DNA from: Lotus japonicus
Lineage: Eukaryota; Streptophyta; Magnoliopsida; Fabales; Fabaceae
Assembly: GCF_012489685.1 (NCBI RefSeq)
Contig: NC_080043.1
Span: forward strand, 54,210,289-54,274,288
Length of the DNA stretch: 64,000 bases
Direction: 5' to 3'
The notes beneath the pieces were generated by a model that saw only the letters and a list, made by a program, of their open reading frames with translations, was not told where the DNA came from and did not search any database. Made by a program: the position numbers and the translations under genes. Shown here piece after piece: positions 10,760 to 22,097 of this stretch (position 1 is its first letter; every line of letters begins with the position of its first letter).

Positions 10760-10950
10760 GTGAAGCATTCCAGTTCTTCACTATTGGTGAAGCATTCCCG
10801 TTCTTCACTAGTGAAGCATTCCCGTTCTTCACTATTGATGAAGCATTCCCGTTCTTCATCCTTGATGAAGCATTCCCGTTCTTCATCGAATGATGCATTG
10901 GTGAAGCATTCCCGTTCTTCACCATCGACGAAGCATTCCCATTCTTCACC
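10760..10950. repeat. Array of imperfect palindromes, family 1, in LTR L1
   Basis: Seven units share a core GCATTCCCGTTC flanked by arms that are reverse complements: GTGAA/TTCAC, GGTGAA/TTCAC(T), AGTGAA/TTCACT, GATGAA/TTCATC (twice), GGTGAA/TTCACC and GACGAA/TTCACC (one mismatch). The array lies on the U3 side of the TATA-rich run. Arms differ between units but mostly stay complementary within a unit. Confidence 0.8.
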
Positions 10951-13290
10951 GAATGATGCATGATGCAATATGGTTAGCCAAACATCGAATCGTCCTCACA
11001 ACACAAGCGTATAGCTTAAAACCCAAACTCAAAAACCCCATTTCAAAACCCAAGAGTTTAGTGTCGGTCAATACAACACAACTCCAACAACCAAAACCCA
11101 GTGTCAAAACCCGGAGTTAGTGTCGGTCAATACAACACAACCCCAACAACAAGAGTACTAAAGTACTCGGTGACTTTCAATCATCACCGTAGCTCACCTC
11201 AGTGGCTTTCCCCAATTCCCAGTAACTTCAAGACTTGACGACTTTTCCCCGTCTTTCGCAATCATTTTCCCCTTTAGGTTCCCTATATTTATTCGTTAAT
11301 AAAATCGTTTCGAATTGGATTAGTCAAGTTATGAGTTTATTTCTCGAAGTCTAAGTTCTCTAAGGTCTTTAGTTTTCGAAATTCTATTCATTCTAAGTTT
11401 GCCAAAATCCCACCAAATGTAACCCCCGGGGAAAGTCTAAGTATATAGACGATAGCTAAGTCTCAAACCTTGAGTTTGGACTTGCCTAGGGTTGTTCATC
11501 CAACCCGAAAAATCAAAAGGAATCAGTTCAGTGATTCTTCGCTCCGAAGTCGCGTCAAAACGCACAATTCAATACAACATCAATATCATAAGTTATGAAA
11601 ACAATCATAACAACAAATCACCATCATAAAAAATATCAAAATCATACATAAGTCGAATTTATCGACGCCTATCATGCAATCTTATCTAATATGTAAGTTG
11701 CCCTAAACTCGAGTTGCTTCAGCCTCGTGGTCTAAGTTCCCTTCACACAATTGCTCTGAGAAACCCAAAGTTCCTTCAACTGAACCTCGGAGAAAACAAA
11801 GCAGAAATCCAAACAAAATCGATTAGCTCGATCACAATACAACTCATTAACGATAGACAAAGCATTAAAGCTTCAGAATACAACAATCGGGTACGAAAAG
11901 ACAAGTTTTCGAAAACGAAAAACTCCCCCCCCCCCCTTGAAATAGCTCTCGGCCATAAAGAGAAAAGAGCTCCGGCTCTTTTTCTTCGATCTAATCTGTT
12001 TACAAGGTAGTTTTAGGGTAAAACTAAGGCAAAGAAACTGTCGGAAAAATTTTCGGACGATCGGATCGAAATACGGCTGTTCAGGGGCGTTTTGGTCCAA
12101 AATAAAAGCTCAGAACCTCAAAGTTAATACTTCAGAAAACAAATTTGACAGCGATGATCCTAACGACATTCGTAACAACTAATCCTAAAGACACGAAGTC
12201 AGATTACGACTTTTCGACATTAAAGTTTAGAAATGTGCGCCAAAAAGGGTTTTGAATCAGTTTTTCAGATCCTTGACAACTCGATCCATATCGGCGAATA
12301 CCGACGAAGGTTCTAGGCTCTTGGGCATGTAGAGAAGATACCCCAACAGAGAAATCAGGAAAAACTGACAGTTTTACTAAAAGCTCGAAACTTTGAGCAC
12401 AGAAACAGCTAAAGAAACGCAGTAGAAACAGTGATCAGAGGTAAGAATCAAGCTAGTTACCTCGATACCTTGAAGTAGGGACGAACTGCGCGAAGATCGG
12501 TCAAGTTTCGGCATAAAATTTTCTCTCCTCTCCTCTCCTTGAACTCGCGGCCCCAAATGGAAGAAAATGAAGATATTTTGATTTTTTTACTATTTATAGG
12601 AAGGTGAAATCGCGGGAAAATGAAAATTTCGCGATTCCGATTTTTGCAGCACATTCACCGATGAATTCTAAGAGAGATTCTGGCGACAGAATTCCAGAAC
12701 TCAAAACAAATCTCTAACATTTGGGAAAAACGATCTCTAAAATCCCAAAAGCGGTGTAAGTTAATCTATCCCGAAAAACTACTTTTTGCTGTGATGGTTA
12801 GACGACAAAACTTCGTTTTGAAGAAAGATTGGAAACATCGAAACAAATCTGATAATGCGGACGGAAACTTCGTTAAAAGCTTCGAATAGAAAAAGTCTTC
12901 ATTCAGCGATTGAATTTAGGGTTTCGAAGCAAAGAAATTAGCGTCGTCGGACTTCCGAAAAGTGAATACTATCGTACGTACAGTCCAGGGTTCCGAAATG
13001 AAACACTGGTCGAAGGAAAAATAAAGAGAACCTTTAAATTTTTCCAAGGATTTGAAATCTCACTTAAACGTTGCTTTAAAAGCGAAATTAGCATATTCTG
13101 GACACTCTCACCTTAAGGCAGGTGTGCAGACGACTCGCACTAACTCCTAAAACGACTACGCAACATTCCTCAAGCAATTCCTGAACTTTCTTCTTCATTA
13201 ATCTTTCTCAAACAGCAAACTCCTGTCACGCTTACACTGATTCTATGCGTGAGTCGGAAATTAACTTGCTCTGTAAATCCAGGTCTTACA

Positions 13291-14360
13291 ACATCACATG
13301 TACTTATTCTACCGGAACTAGAAGAACCTTATGAAGTATATTGTGATGCTTCGCAACAAGGATTGGGATGTGTGCTGATGCAACATGGAAAGGTAGTGGC
13401 ATATACGTCAAGACAGTTGAAGACTCATGAGAAGAACTGTCCGACTCACGATTTGGAGCTAGCTGCTATTGTTTTCTCATTGAAGATATGGAGACATTAT
13501 CTTTATGGATGTACTTTCACTATATTCAGCGATCACAAGAGCTTGAAGTACTTGTTTGATCAGAAGGAACTGAACTTGAGACAACATCGATGGATAGAGT
13601 TCATCAAGGACTATGAGTTCACTTTGCAATATCACCCAGGGAAAGCTAATGTAGTTGTTGATGCATTGAGTAGGAAGATGCATGTCTCATCAATGATGGT
13701 TAAGGAGTTGGAACTACTTGAACAGTTTCGAGATTTGAGTTTGGGAGTGTCAGCGTCAGAGGGGAATTTGAAGTTTGGCATGATCAGGATCGCCAGTGGA
13801 TTGATGGAAGAAATTCTAGGACAACAACTGCAAGATGAGTTTCTGCTAGAGAAGAGAAATCTGGTAACTCATGGCAAGGATCCAAAATTCAACATAGGAA
13901 CCGACAACATTCTGCGATGCAAAAAGAGAGTTTGTGTACCAAACAACCCTGAGCTGAGAAGACTAATTATGGATGAAGGACACAAGAGAAAACCTGGAAT
14001 GACAAAGATGTATCAAGACTTGAAGATAAATTTTTGGTGGCCAGGAATGAAGAGACAAGTGGCTGAGTATGTGGCTGCATGTTTGACTTGTCAGAAAGAT
14101 AAGGTAGTGCATCGGAAACCTTCCGACATGCTACAAAGTTTAGATGTGCCAGAGTGGAAGTGGGATAACATATCCATGAATTTCGTGGTGGCTTTGCCAA
14201 GGACACAAAAGAAGTATGATTCGATTTGGGTAATCGTACACCGTTTGACCAAGTCTACCCATTTTCTACCGGTGAGAACTACCTACAATGTGGAGAAGTA
14301 TGCTGAGATTTATATTGCGGAGATTGTACGACTGCATGGAGTACCAACCAGCATCGTGTC
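13291..14360 (+). pseudogene. Gypsy B pol: RNase H and integrase N-part
   Basis: The frame is open from the junction with LTR L1. RNase H has [20 protein letters not shown] and VVVDALSRK, so its catalytic acids are kept. In integrase, the HHCC zinc region reads [12 protein letters not shown], lacking about six residues and one His compared with Gypsy A, although CLTCQ remains. The first DDE position is SMNFVVALP, Asp changed to Asn, and VIVDRLTK has become VIVHRLTK. The frame is interrupted at 14361 by the 5S-containing element. The RT and gag of B would lie left of the window. Integrase is predicted inactive. Confidence 0.85.
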
Positions 14361-14449
14361 TGTAACATCCCGATCTGACGACTAGCCTCACGCTAACAAC
14401 ACGAGTCTTTTCAGCGCGCTTTGTCCTCACTTACGCGCTTCCCGGGAAA

Positions 14450-14500
14450 ACTTCCCAAGAGGTCACTCATCCCAATATTGCTCCAAGGCGCACACTTAAC
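14450..14500 (-). other. 5S rRNA-like segment, left arm
   Basis: Minus-strand copy of the 5S-like segment described for the right arm, with GTTAAG near 14500 and GGAAGT at 14450. It has a few more differences from 5S rRNA than the right arm. Confidence 0.7.
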
Positions 14501-15510
14501 CATGGAGTTTTTATGCGTTGGGCTCCCGAAAAGAAGTTGCATCTTGTTGTCATGAGTAGTACCAATCAAATCTTTTATGTCCTCCTCAACTGTATAGTCC
14601 ATCCCTATACAGTCTCAGAATACCACTTGTTCGGGTGTGAGATCGGTTCATTCATGTGCCCCTCCACCTAGAAGCCTGCCAGGAGCCGCTCCTTGTCCGT
14701 GCCTCACTGCACCGGCGATCACTCCCGCCCACGTCGGCCCTGGGCGTCACAGGCCCACCAACTTCCGCTTGGTTCGTCCCCGAACCACACCGTACTGGGA
14801 AGCTATAGGAAAAATATTAGGAAGATGAACCATTATCCTAAAAAATATGATGAACTTTATGATATAATCTAAGAACACTTTGAGCAAGTTGAAGTGATCA
14901 AGTGTAAAAGTATTAACAAGTTAGATATATAAATAGAGTTCATATATATATGCTAAACTTCCGTAAAGCATTGTTCTTCTTCTCTCTTTTTTTTTTCTTT
15001 TCAAAAAAAGTTCCAACTCCTGGTCACTTACGTGACATTATTTTTTCTTCCAATTTTTTTTACAAATACTTATAATTGTAATAAGAAATTAATAATAGAA
15101 TTGACACAAATATTTTTCACAAAATGCAACATATGTCGTGTATGAACATTAGAGCAATCCAATTCTTGCTCTAATCCTAGTAAGGGTTTTGTGATGTTAT
15201 CAGAGCCGACCTCTCCCAGTACGGTGAGGTTCGGGGACGAACCAAGCGGAAGTTGGTGGGCCTGTGACGCCCGGGGATGACGAGGGCGGGGAGTGATCGT
15301 CGGTGCAGTGAGGCACGGACAAGGAGCGACTCCTGGAAGGCTTCTAGGCGGAAGGGCACATGAATGAACCGATCTCACACCCAAACAAGAGGTATTCCGA
15401 GACTGTATAGAGATGAACTATACAGTTGAGGAGGGCATAAAAGATTTGATTGGTACTACTCATGACAACAAGTTGCAACTTCTTTTCGGGAGCCCAACTC
15501 ATAAAAACTG

Positions 15511-15562
15511 GTTAAGTGTGCTTGCCTTGGAGCAATATTGGGATGGGTGACCTCTGGGAAGT
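15511..15562 (+). other. 5S rRNA-like segment, right arm
   Basis: GTTAAGTGTGCTTG followed by GGATGGGTGACCTC and TGGGAAGT match the A box and C box parts of the internal Pol III control region of plant 5S rRNA, with normal spacing. The 5' half of 5S rRNA is not recognisable, so this is not a 5S gene. Confidence 0.75.
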
Positions 15563-15651
15563 TTTCCCGGGAAGCGCGTAAGTGAGGACAAAGCGCACTG
15601 AAAAGACTTGTGTTGTTAGCTTGAGGCCAGTCGTCAGATTAGGATGTTACA

Positions 15652-16389
15652 GTGTCTGACAGAGACCCGAAGTTTACGTCACATTTCTGGGGAGCTCTTC
15701 ACGGGGCTCTAGGAACAAAGCTGAGATTAAGTTCTGCTTATCATCTGCTGACGGATGGACAGCCTGAGAGGACTATTCAGTCATTGGAGGATTTACTGCG
15801 AGCTTGTTTGCTGGATAACAAGGCAAGCTGGGATGATCTTTTACCACTAATTGAGTTTACCTACAACAACAGTTTCCATTCAAGCATAGGAATGACACCG
15901 TATGAAGCTTTATATGGACGGAAGTGTAGAACACCTTTGTGTTGGTATCAAGATGGGGAGAATTTGTTGATTGGACCCGAACTTCTGCAACAGACGACAG
16001 AGAAAATTAGACAGATCAGAGAGAAGATGAAGACTTCTCAGAGTAAACAAAAGAGTTATGCCGATCAGCGACGTAGAATCGTAGAATTTGAAGAAGGAGA
16101 CCACGTATTCCTGAGAGTTACGCAAACTACAGGAGTTGGTCGAGCAACTAAGTCAAGGAAGCTCACACCAAAGTTTATTGGACCGTATCAGATTACTCGT
16201 CATGTAGGACAAGTTGCTTATCAAGTTGCTTTACCATCGTTTCTTTCCAACATTCACGATGTGTTTCACGTATCACAACTGAGGAAGTATATTGCAGATC
16301 CGACGTATGTTATCGAGCCAGACAACATACAGCTGAAGGATGATTTGTCTTTTGAGACGCCGCCAGTTAGCATTGGGATACAAGAGTGA
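15652..16389 (+). pseudogene. Gypsy B integrase, C-terminal part
   Basis: This continues the integrase after the inserted element: SDRDPKFTSHFWG carries the second catalytic Asp and [12 protein letters not shown] the Glu. YHLLTDGQPERT replaces the usual [12 protein letters not shown]. The GPY/F-like region follows (GDHVFLRVT, KLTPKFIGPYQI, SNIHDVFHVSQLRKY). The frame ends at 16389 because a short deletion has removed the link to the last piece at 16413-16499. Confidence 0.85.
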
Positions 16390-16412
16390 AGGTTATTTGG
16401 ATTGTATTGATG

Positions 16413-16499
16413 AAGGTTATTTGGAACCAAGACACGAGCGATGCAACGTGGGAGCTAGAGGAAAAGATTAGGGAACAATATCCAGAACTATTCACTTAA
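16413..16499 (+). pseudogene. Gypsy B pol C-terminal end (chromodomain-like tail)
   Basis: KVIWNQDTSDATWELEEKIR and then EQYPELFT-stop match the usual end of Tekay-type pol, a chromodomain-like tail thought to steer integration. About 20 codons upstream of it are missing. Confidence 0.7.
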
Positions 16500-16529
16500 C
16501 CTTAAATTTCGAGGACGAAACTTTCTTTT

Positions 16530-16542
16530 TGGAGGGTAGTAT
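16530..16542 (+). other. Polypurine tract of Gypsy B
   Basis: GGAGGGTAGTAT directly precedes the 3' LTR start TGTAAGACCC at 16543. This is the expected plus-strand primer site. Confidence 0.75.
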
Positions 16543-17498
16543 TGTAAGACCCTAGTTTTTAAGATAGGTTAAGTAATAATTTTCTTATTCACGCTTAGGT
16601 TTCTGATGTAACCTGCATGGAACTTGGACAAGTGTTTACCAAATTGGACAAATTTATGAAGAAGAAAGTTCAGGAGTTGACTAAGGATGATGCCATAGGC
16701 AGTCTAAGTCATAGTTCGAGCCATTTCAACACCCGGCTAATGTCGAGAGTGTCTGAAAAAGGCTATTTCTGCTCTTAAAGCACTGTTTACGCGAAATTCA
16801 AAATCTTTAGAAAAATAAGAATCTCTCTTTATTTTTCAAATGACCAGTGTTACGCTACGGAACTCTGGACTGTTCACACGATAGGTTTGGCTTCCCGGAA
16901 GTCCGTCGAAGCAAGGCTTTAATCCCTCGGGGATTTTAATTAAGATCCTTAATGAAACATTTTTCTATTCGAAGCTTTTAACGAAGTTTCAACCCGCGGT
17001 TTCACAATTCTTTCAGCAATTGCAACATTTCTTCAGAAGCAAGTTTCTCCATCGGACGTCAACTGCAAAAAGTAGTTTTCCGGCATATTTTGGCCAATAC
17101 TGTGGTTAGATCATTTTCTTCAATTCTGAGAACTTCATTTGGAGTTCTGGCATTCTGTCGCCAGATATTCACTTCTTATCGTTAGACGGAGGTACCGGAA
17201 CGATCGGTTTCGAAAAACCTCGAAGTTTACTTTTCGAGCATCCGCTGTAAAAAGGCGGGAAATGAGAAATATCTCTTCTCATTTCCAAATGAGATATTTC
17301 TCATTTCCCACCAACTAGAGAGAGTGGTCGTCAGTTCTAGAGAGAGAGGGAGAGGATTTCTTCGCGAATTCTTGTCCGATCGTCCCGATTTCAGTTTCTG
17401 TGGATCGCCAGCGAGGTATTCTTGCCATTCCATACCTTTGTTCTACTTTTTGTAGCTTTAAAATGTCTTTCTGTGCTCAAAGTTTGGAGCAATTTCCC
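16543..17498 (+). mobile_element. 3' LTR of Gypsy B, first part
   Basis: Starts TGTAAGACCC after the polypurine tract. It is interrupted at 17499 by solo LTR L2; the last five bases (TTCCC, 17494-17498) are one target copy. No ORF is supported in it. Confidence 0.8.
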
Positions 17499-17887
17499 TG
17501 TAACACCCCGATTTCCAGGTGTCACTTTAGTAACTAAAAATAAACTTTACGCGGAAAACAGGTAATTTTTTTTTTCGTTTAATCCCTTTTAATTAAAGCG
17601 ATAGAAAATAAAGACACAACCCATCAGCTAAACTAACCGATATACAAACATATACACAAGTACAGCCTAAGCTGCACTCCCACGTCACGCGCATTCGCAG
17701 TGACTCCAAAGTAGTGTGCCCGTAGGCAAATATGTACAGATCCAGAAGTGTGAGTGTGGAAGTTATGATTACAATCCACTAGGAGAAAGTCGGCCTCAAA
17801 ATGGCCTAGGCAAAGACCCCTACAGTCCGACTGACTCACCGTGATCCCTCAGTAAGAGAACCACACAAAAAGTCATGCGTCGGGAAC

Positions 17888-18229
17888 CTACCCTGTCCCA
17901 AAAGCAAAACGAATCAGAGCTCTACACAAAATATGACGCCTTCCTAAACCTACCCTCCCAGTACCGAGTCCACAACGAATTGAAGTCGGCAAGTTGAAGC
18001 TCAGCTCCATGCATCGTAGAACTCCCTTCGTCAGATGTCCACGCTCGTCAGTCCGGTCCTCCATGACCCTTCCCCGGTACCTCGCCTGATGACCCACAAG
18101 ATAGATCACCCAAGCGGTGGGGGCATGTCGATCAACCAACTCAAACCTGATCCCCCCCGAGGGAGAGACCGTCGAAATCCAATCCACCGTCGACATCTGG
18201 CAGCAGGCCGACCGCCCAAACACAAACAT
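17888..18229 (-). pseudogene. ORF0 in solo LTR L2, acidic tail deleted
   Basis: MFVFGRSACCQMSTVDWIST opens from the ATG at 18227-18229 and stays in frame through a C7 tract: GGIRFELVDRHAPTAWVIYL, RGRVMEDRTDERGHLTKGVL, MELSFNLPTS. After CGLGTG it enters former non-coding LTR, as in L1, and stops at 17888 (113 aa). The N-terminal block is therefore intact and only the tail is lost. Function unknown. Confidence 0.6.
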
Positions 18230-18446
18230 GAAACCAAAGCCAAGGCGCTAGGGTCAACTCACGGAATAGAGTAGATATACAAACAACATGTGATTGGGGG
18301 ATATATATATATATGTTTATAGAATTATATATATACATTCCTAGCATGTTATCGGCTCTAACAATAATCCAGTAATACAAACAGCACACAATTCCAGTCA
18401 GGATGAATGTATGCGTGAAATGCAATTCAGTATGATCCGGATAATT

Positions 18447-18622
18447 GTGAAGCATTCCCGTTCTTCACTATTGATGAAGCATTCCTATTCTTCATCCTTG
18501 ACGAAGCATTCCCGTTCTTCGTCGAATGATGCATTGGTGAAGCATTCCCGTTCCTCACCATCGATGAAGTATTCCCGTTCCTCATCGAATTATGCATTGG
18601 TGAAGCATTCCCGTTCTTCACC
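18447..18622. repeat. Array of imperfect palindromes, family 1, in LTR L2
   Basis: Six units. One unit has arms GACGAA/TTCGTC, others GATGAA/TTCATC and GGTGAA/TTCACC, all with cores like GCATTCCCGTTC. The GACGAA/TTCGTC unit is a clear paired change on both arms. Confidence 0.8.
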
Positions 18623-20956
18623 AAATGATGCATGATGCAATATGGTTAGCCAAACATCGAATCGTCCTCACAAGACAAGCGTTTAGCTTAAAACCCAAAT
18701 TCAAAACCCAAGAGTTTAGTGTCGGTCAATACAACACAACTCCAACAAACAAGAGTACTAAAGTACTCGGGAGTTTAGTGTCGGTCAATACAACACACCT
18801 CCCACAATAAAACCCAATGTCGAAACCCAGAGTTAGTGTCGGTCAATACAACACAACTCCAACAATAAGAGTACTAAAGTACTCGGTGACTTTCAATCAT
18901 CACCGTAGCTCACCTCAGTGGCTTTCCCCAATTCCCAGTAACTTCAAGACTTGACGACTTTTCCCCGTCTTTCGCAATCATTTTCCCCTTTAGGTTCCCT
19001 ATATTTATTCGTTAATAAAATCGTTTCGAATTGGATTAGTCAAGTTATGAGTTTATTTCTCGAAGTCTAAGTTCTCTAAGGTCTTTAGTTTTCGAAATTC
19101 TATTCATTCTAAGTTTGCCAAAATCCCACCAAATGTAACCCCCGGGGAAAGTCTAAGTAGACCAACGAAGGGCTAAGTCTCAAACCTTGAGTTTGGACTT
19201 GCCTAGGGTTGTTCATTCAACCCGAAAATCAAAAGGAATCAGTTCAGTGATTCTTCGCTCCGAGGTCGCGTCAAAAACGCACAATTCAATAACATCTCAA
19301 CATCATCAGTTATGGAAAACATCATAACATCAGTTCATCATCATAATCAATATCAAAGTAAAGCATAAGTCGAATTTATCGACGCCTATCATGCAGTCAT
19401 AGCTAAGAGTAAGTTGCCCTAACCTCGAGCTGCTCCAGTCTCTTGGTCTACGTTCTCTTCACACAAATGCTCTGCAAAACCCAAAGTTCCTTCAACTAAA
19501 CCTCGGACAAAACAAAGCAGAAATCCAACCAAAATCGATTAGCTCGATCACAATACAACCAATTAACGATAGACAAAGCATTAAAGCTTCAGAATACAAC
19601 AATCGGATACGAAAAGACAAGTTTTCGAAAACGAAAAACTCCCCCCCCTGAAATAGCTCTCGGCCATAAGGAGAAAAGAGCTCCGGCTCTTTTTCTTTGA
19701 TCTAATCTGTTTACAAGGTAGTTTTAGGGTAAAACTAAGGCAAAGAAACTGTCGGAAAAATTTTCGGACGATCGGATCGAAATACGGCTGTTTAGGGGCG
19801 TTTTGGTCCAAAATAAAAGCTCAAAACCTCAAAGTTGTCACTTCGGAAAACAAATTTGACAGCAATGATCCTAACGTCATTCGTAACAACTAATCCTAAA
19901 GGCACGAAGTCAGATTACGACTTTTCGACATTAAAGTTTCGAAATGTGCGCCAAAAAGGGTTTTGAATCAGTTTTTCAGATCCTTGACAACTCGATCCAT
20001 ATCGGCGAATACCGACGAAGGTTCTAGGCTCTTGGGCATGTAGAGAAGATACCCCAACAGACAAATCAGGAAAAACTGACAGTTTTACAAAAAGCTCGAA
20101 ACTTTGAGCACAAAAACAGCTAAAGAAACGCAGTAGAAACAGTGATCAGAGGTAAGAATCAAGCTAGTTACCTCGATACCTTGAAGTAGGAACGAACTGC
20201 GCGAAGATCGGTCAAGTTTCGGCGAAAAATTCTTCTCCCTCTCTCCCCTTCAAACCCGCGGCCCCTTGTGAAAGAAATGAGAAGATATTTTGATTTTTCA
20301 ACTATTTATAGGAAGGTGAAATCGCGGGAAAATGAAAATTTCGCGATTCCGATTTTTGCAGCACATTCACCGATGAATTCTAAGAGAGATTCTGGCGACA
20401 GAATTCCAGAACTCAAAACAAATCTCTAACATTTGGGAAAAACGATATCTAAAATCCCAAAAGCGGTGTAAGTTAATCTGTCCCGAAAAACTACTTTTTG
20501 CTGTGAATGTCGGACGACAAAACTTTGTTCTGGAGAAAGATTGGAAACATCGAAACAAATCTGGCAACGCGGACGGGAACTTCTTTAGAAGTCCCAAATT
20601 AGCGTCGTCGGACTTCCGAAAAGTGAATACTATCGTGCGTACAGTCCAGGGTTCCGAAATGAAACGCTGGTCGAAGGAAAAATAAAGAGAACCTTTAAAT
20701 TTTCCAAGGATTTGAAATCTCGCTTAATACGTTGCTCTAAAAGCGAAATTAGCCTATTTTGGACACTCTCGCCATAAGGCAGGTGTGCAGACGACTCGCA
20801 CTAACTCCTAAAACAACTAGGCAACATTCCTCAAGCAATTCCTGAACTTTCTTCTTCATTGATCTTTCTCAAACAGCAAACTCCTGTCACGCTTACACTG
20901 ATTCTACGCGTGAATCGGAAATTAACTTGTTCTGTAAATCCAGGTCTTACATTCCC

Positions 20957-22097
20957 AAACTATATTCATCGCCATTGCGCGCCGATTTCGATGGAGTCGC
21001 CGTAGATCTGAAAAATTGTGGAAATACCCAAATTCACCAAAGTGTCTCTTTTTGAACCAAAAATTCACGACTTAACCTTGTGCCTTTAGGATTAGTTGCT
21101 ATAAATGGTACGATCTACAACCTTGTCAAATTTGTTTTCAAAAATTTTAACTTTGAGTTTTGAGCTTAAAGTTTGGACCCAAAAGGACCTAGTAGCTTAG
21201 CAATTTCAAAAAATTTTCTGAGCATTGATTTACCCTAACTATACCCATAGATTACCATAAATCAAGTTAGATCGAAGAAAAAGCGTCGAAACGCAATTAG
21301 GGGGGGGGGAGTGGCCGAGGGCCCTATGCGGGTTTGAGGGAGTTTTTATTTTTTTGTAAAAACTTGTCTTTTATCCTAGATTCTCATACTCTGAAACTTC
21401 TTAAGTTTCTTCGAACGTTTGTTAGAATTGTATAAGTTGTTTTGATTGATTCTGACTGAGTAAATTGGTTTGAGTTTGGATTTGGGAACGTTTGGAGCTG
21501 CTAAGGATTCGCTTTAGGAGCTCGAGGATCATGAAGCTGGAAGAGACACCGGTGAGGGAAACTTACTCTACTAGATAATGATTTAGGCGTCGATAACTTC
21601 GACTTGTTTATTTGGCTATTTGATATCGATTGATTGATCTGAATTGGAAAATGATTCTGAGGCTTCGGCCGACATATATGTTTATAAGCTTTAATTAATT
21701 GTTCTATGATCAATGTTCACTGAATCACATGCTTTATGTGTTAAGTGGCTAATTGTAGAATATGATGATATGTCTAAATATGTGTTATTGGATTGTACTA
21801 ACTGTTTGGTGCAATTATATATTCGTATATTGTGATATCGTCGGAGTGTGGATAAAGAGAGTTTATGCCATGCTAATGACTGAAACCATTAAGAGAATGA
21901 TCATGAGGTCGGACCAAGGTCTGAACCTTCGCTATATTAGAAGATCGAGACCTTCTCGGAGAATTACACGGGTTTAAGAGAAACCTTAGAACTTATAGAA
22001 TTATAAACCATTTTACAAATGAAAATTATACCATGCTAAACAACATTCAAACACTTTAAAGTATCGATAAATTAGTGAAGAAGACTTAGAGCTTGAA
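20957..22097 (+). mobile_element. 3' LTR of Gypsy B, second part, truncated
   Basis: Continuation after solo LTR L2. It shares the downstream order of the other LTRs (GCGCCGATTTCGAT-like block, a G9 tract at 21301, GGCGTCGATAA-like motif at 21587) but diverges after about 21650. It ends where the LTR of Gypsy D starts at 22098. No gene is seen in it. Confidence 0.7.

Larger units (their letters stand above)
9801..13290 (-). mobile_element. 5' LTR of Gypsy A (Tekay-like, 3490 bp), LTR copy L1
   Basis: Ends are TGTAACACCCCG (plus strand, left) and GGTCTTACA (right); the primer site abuts the left end. The base after 13290 is the RNase H coding region of Gypsy B on the other strand, so A inserted into B. 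In element orientation the order is: U3 with palindromic repeats (10760-10950 and a shorter second repeat array at 11050-11145), TATA-rich run (10611-10652), ORF0 remnant, then the LTR end. A C12 homopolymer at 11925-11936 and a C12 tract at 10456-10467 vary in length between copies. Confidence 0.85.
14361..15651. mobile_element. Inverted-repeat TRIM-like element with 5S rRNA-like segments (Cassandra-like)
   Basis: The unit starts TGTAACATCCCG and ends GGATGTTACA, with GTGTC on both sides (14356-14360 and 15652-15656). The two outer arms, 14361-14800 and 15214-15651, are long inverted copies of each other (about 440 bp). Each arm contains a 50-bp stretch like the 3' half of plant 5S rRNA. The middle (14801-15213) is AT-rich and contains TTATCAGAGC at 15198-15207, which looks like a degenerate primer site. 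Cassandra TRIMs are known to carry 5S sequence in direct LTRs; here the repeats are inverted, which is not the usual layout. Confidence 0.8.
17499..20951 (-). mobile_element. Solo Tekay-like LTR, copy L2 (3453 bp)
   Basis: TGTAACACCCCG...GGTCTTACA with TTCCC on both sides (17494-17498 and 20952-20956). There is no primer site or internal sequence, so this is a solo LTR left by LTR-LTR recombination, lying in the 3' LTR of Gypsy B in opposite orientation. It contains ORF0 remnants (17888-18229), a TATA run (18301-18336), a palindrome array (18447-18622), family-2 repeats (18715-18862) and a C8 tract near 19640. Confidence 0.9.

Noticed and set aside
15511..15562. Possible 5S rRNA gene
   Set aside because: Only the 3' half is similar and it lies inside a mobile element arm.
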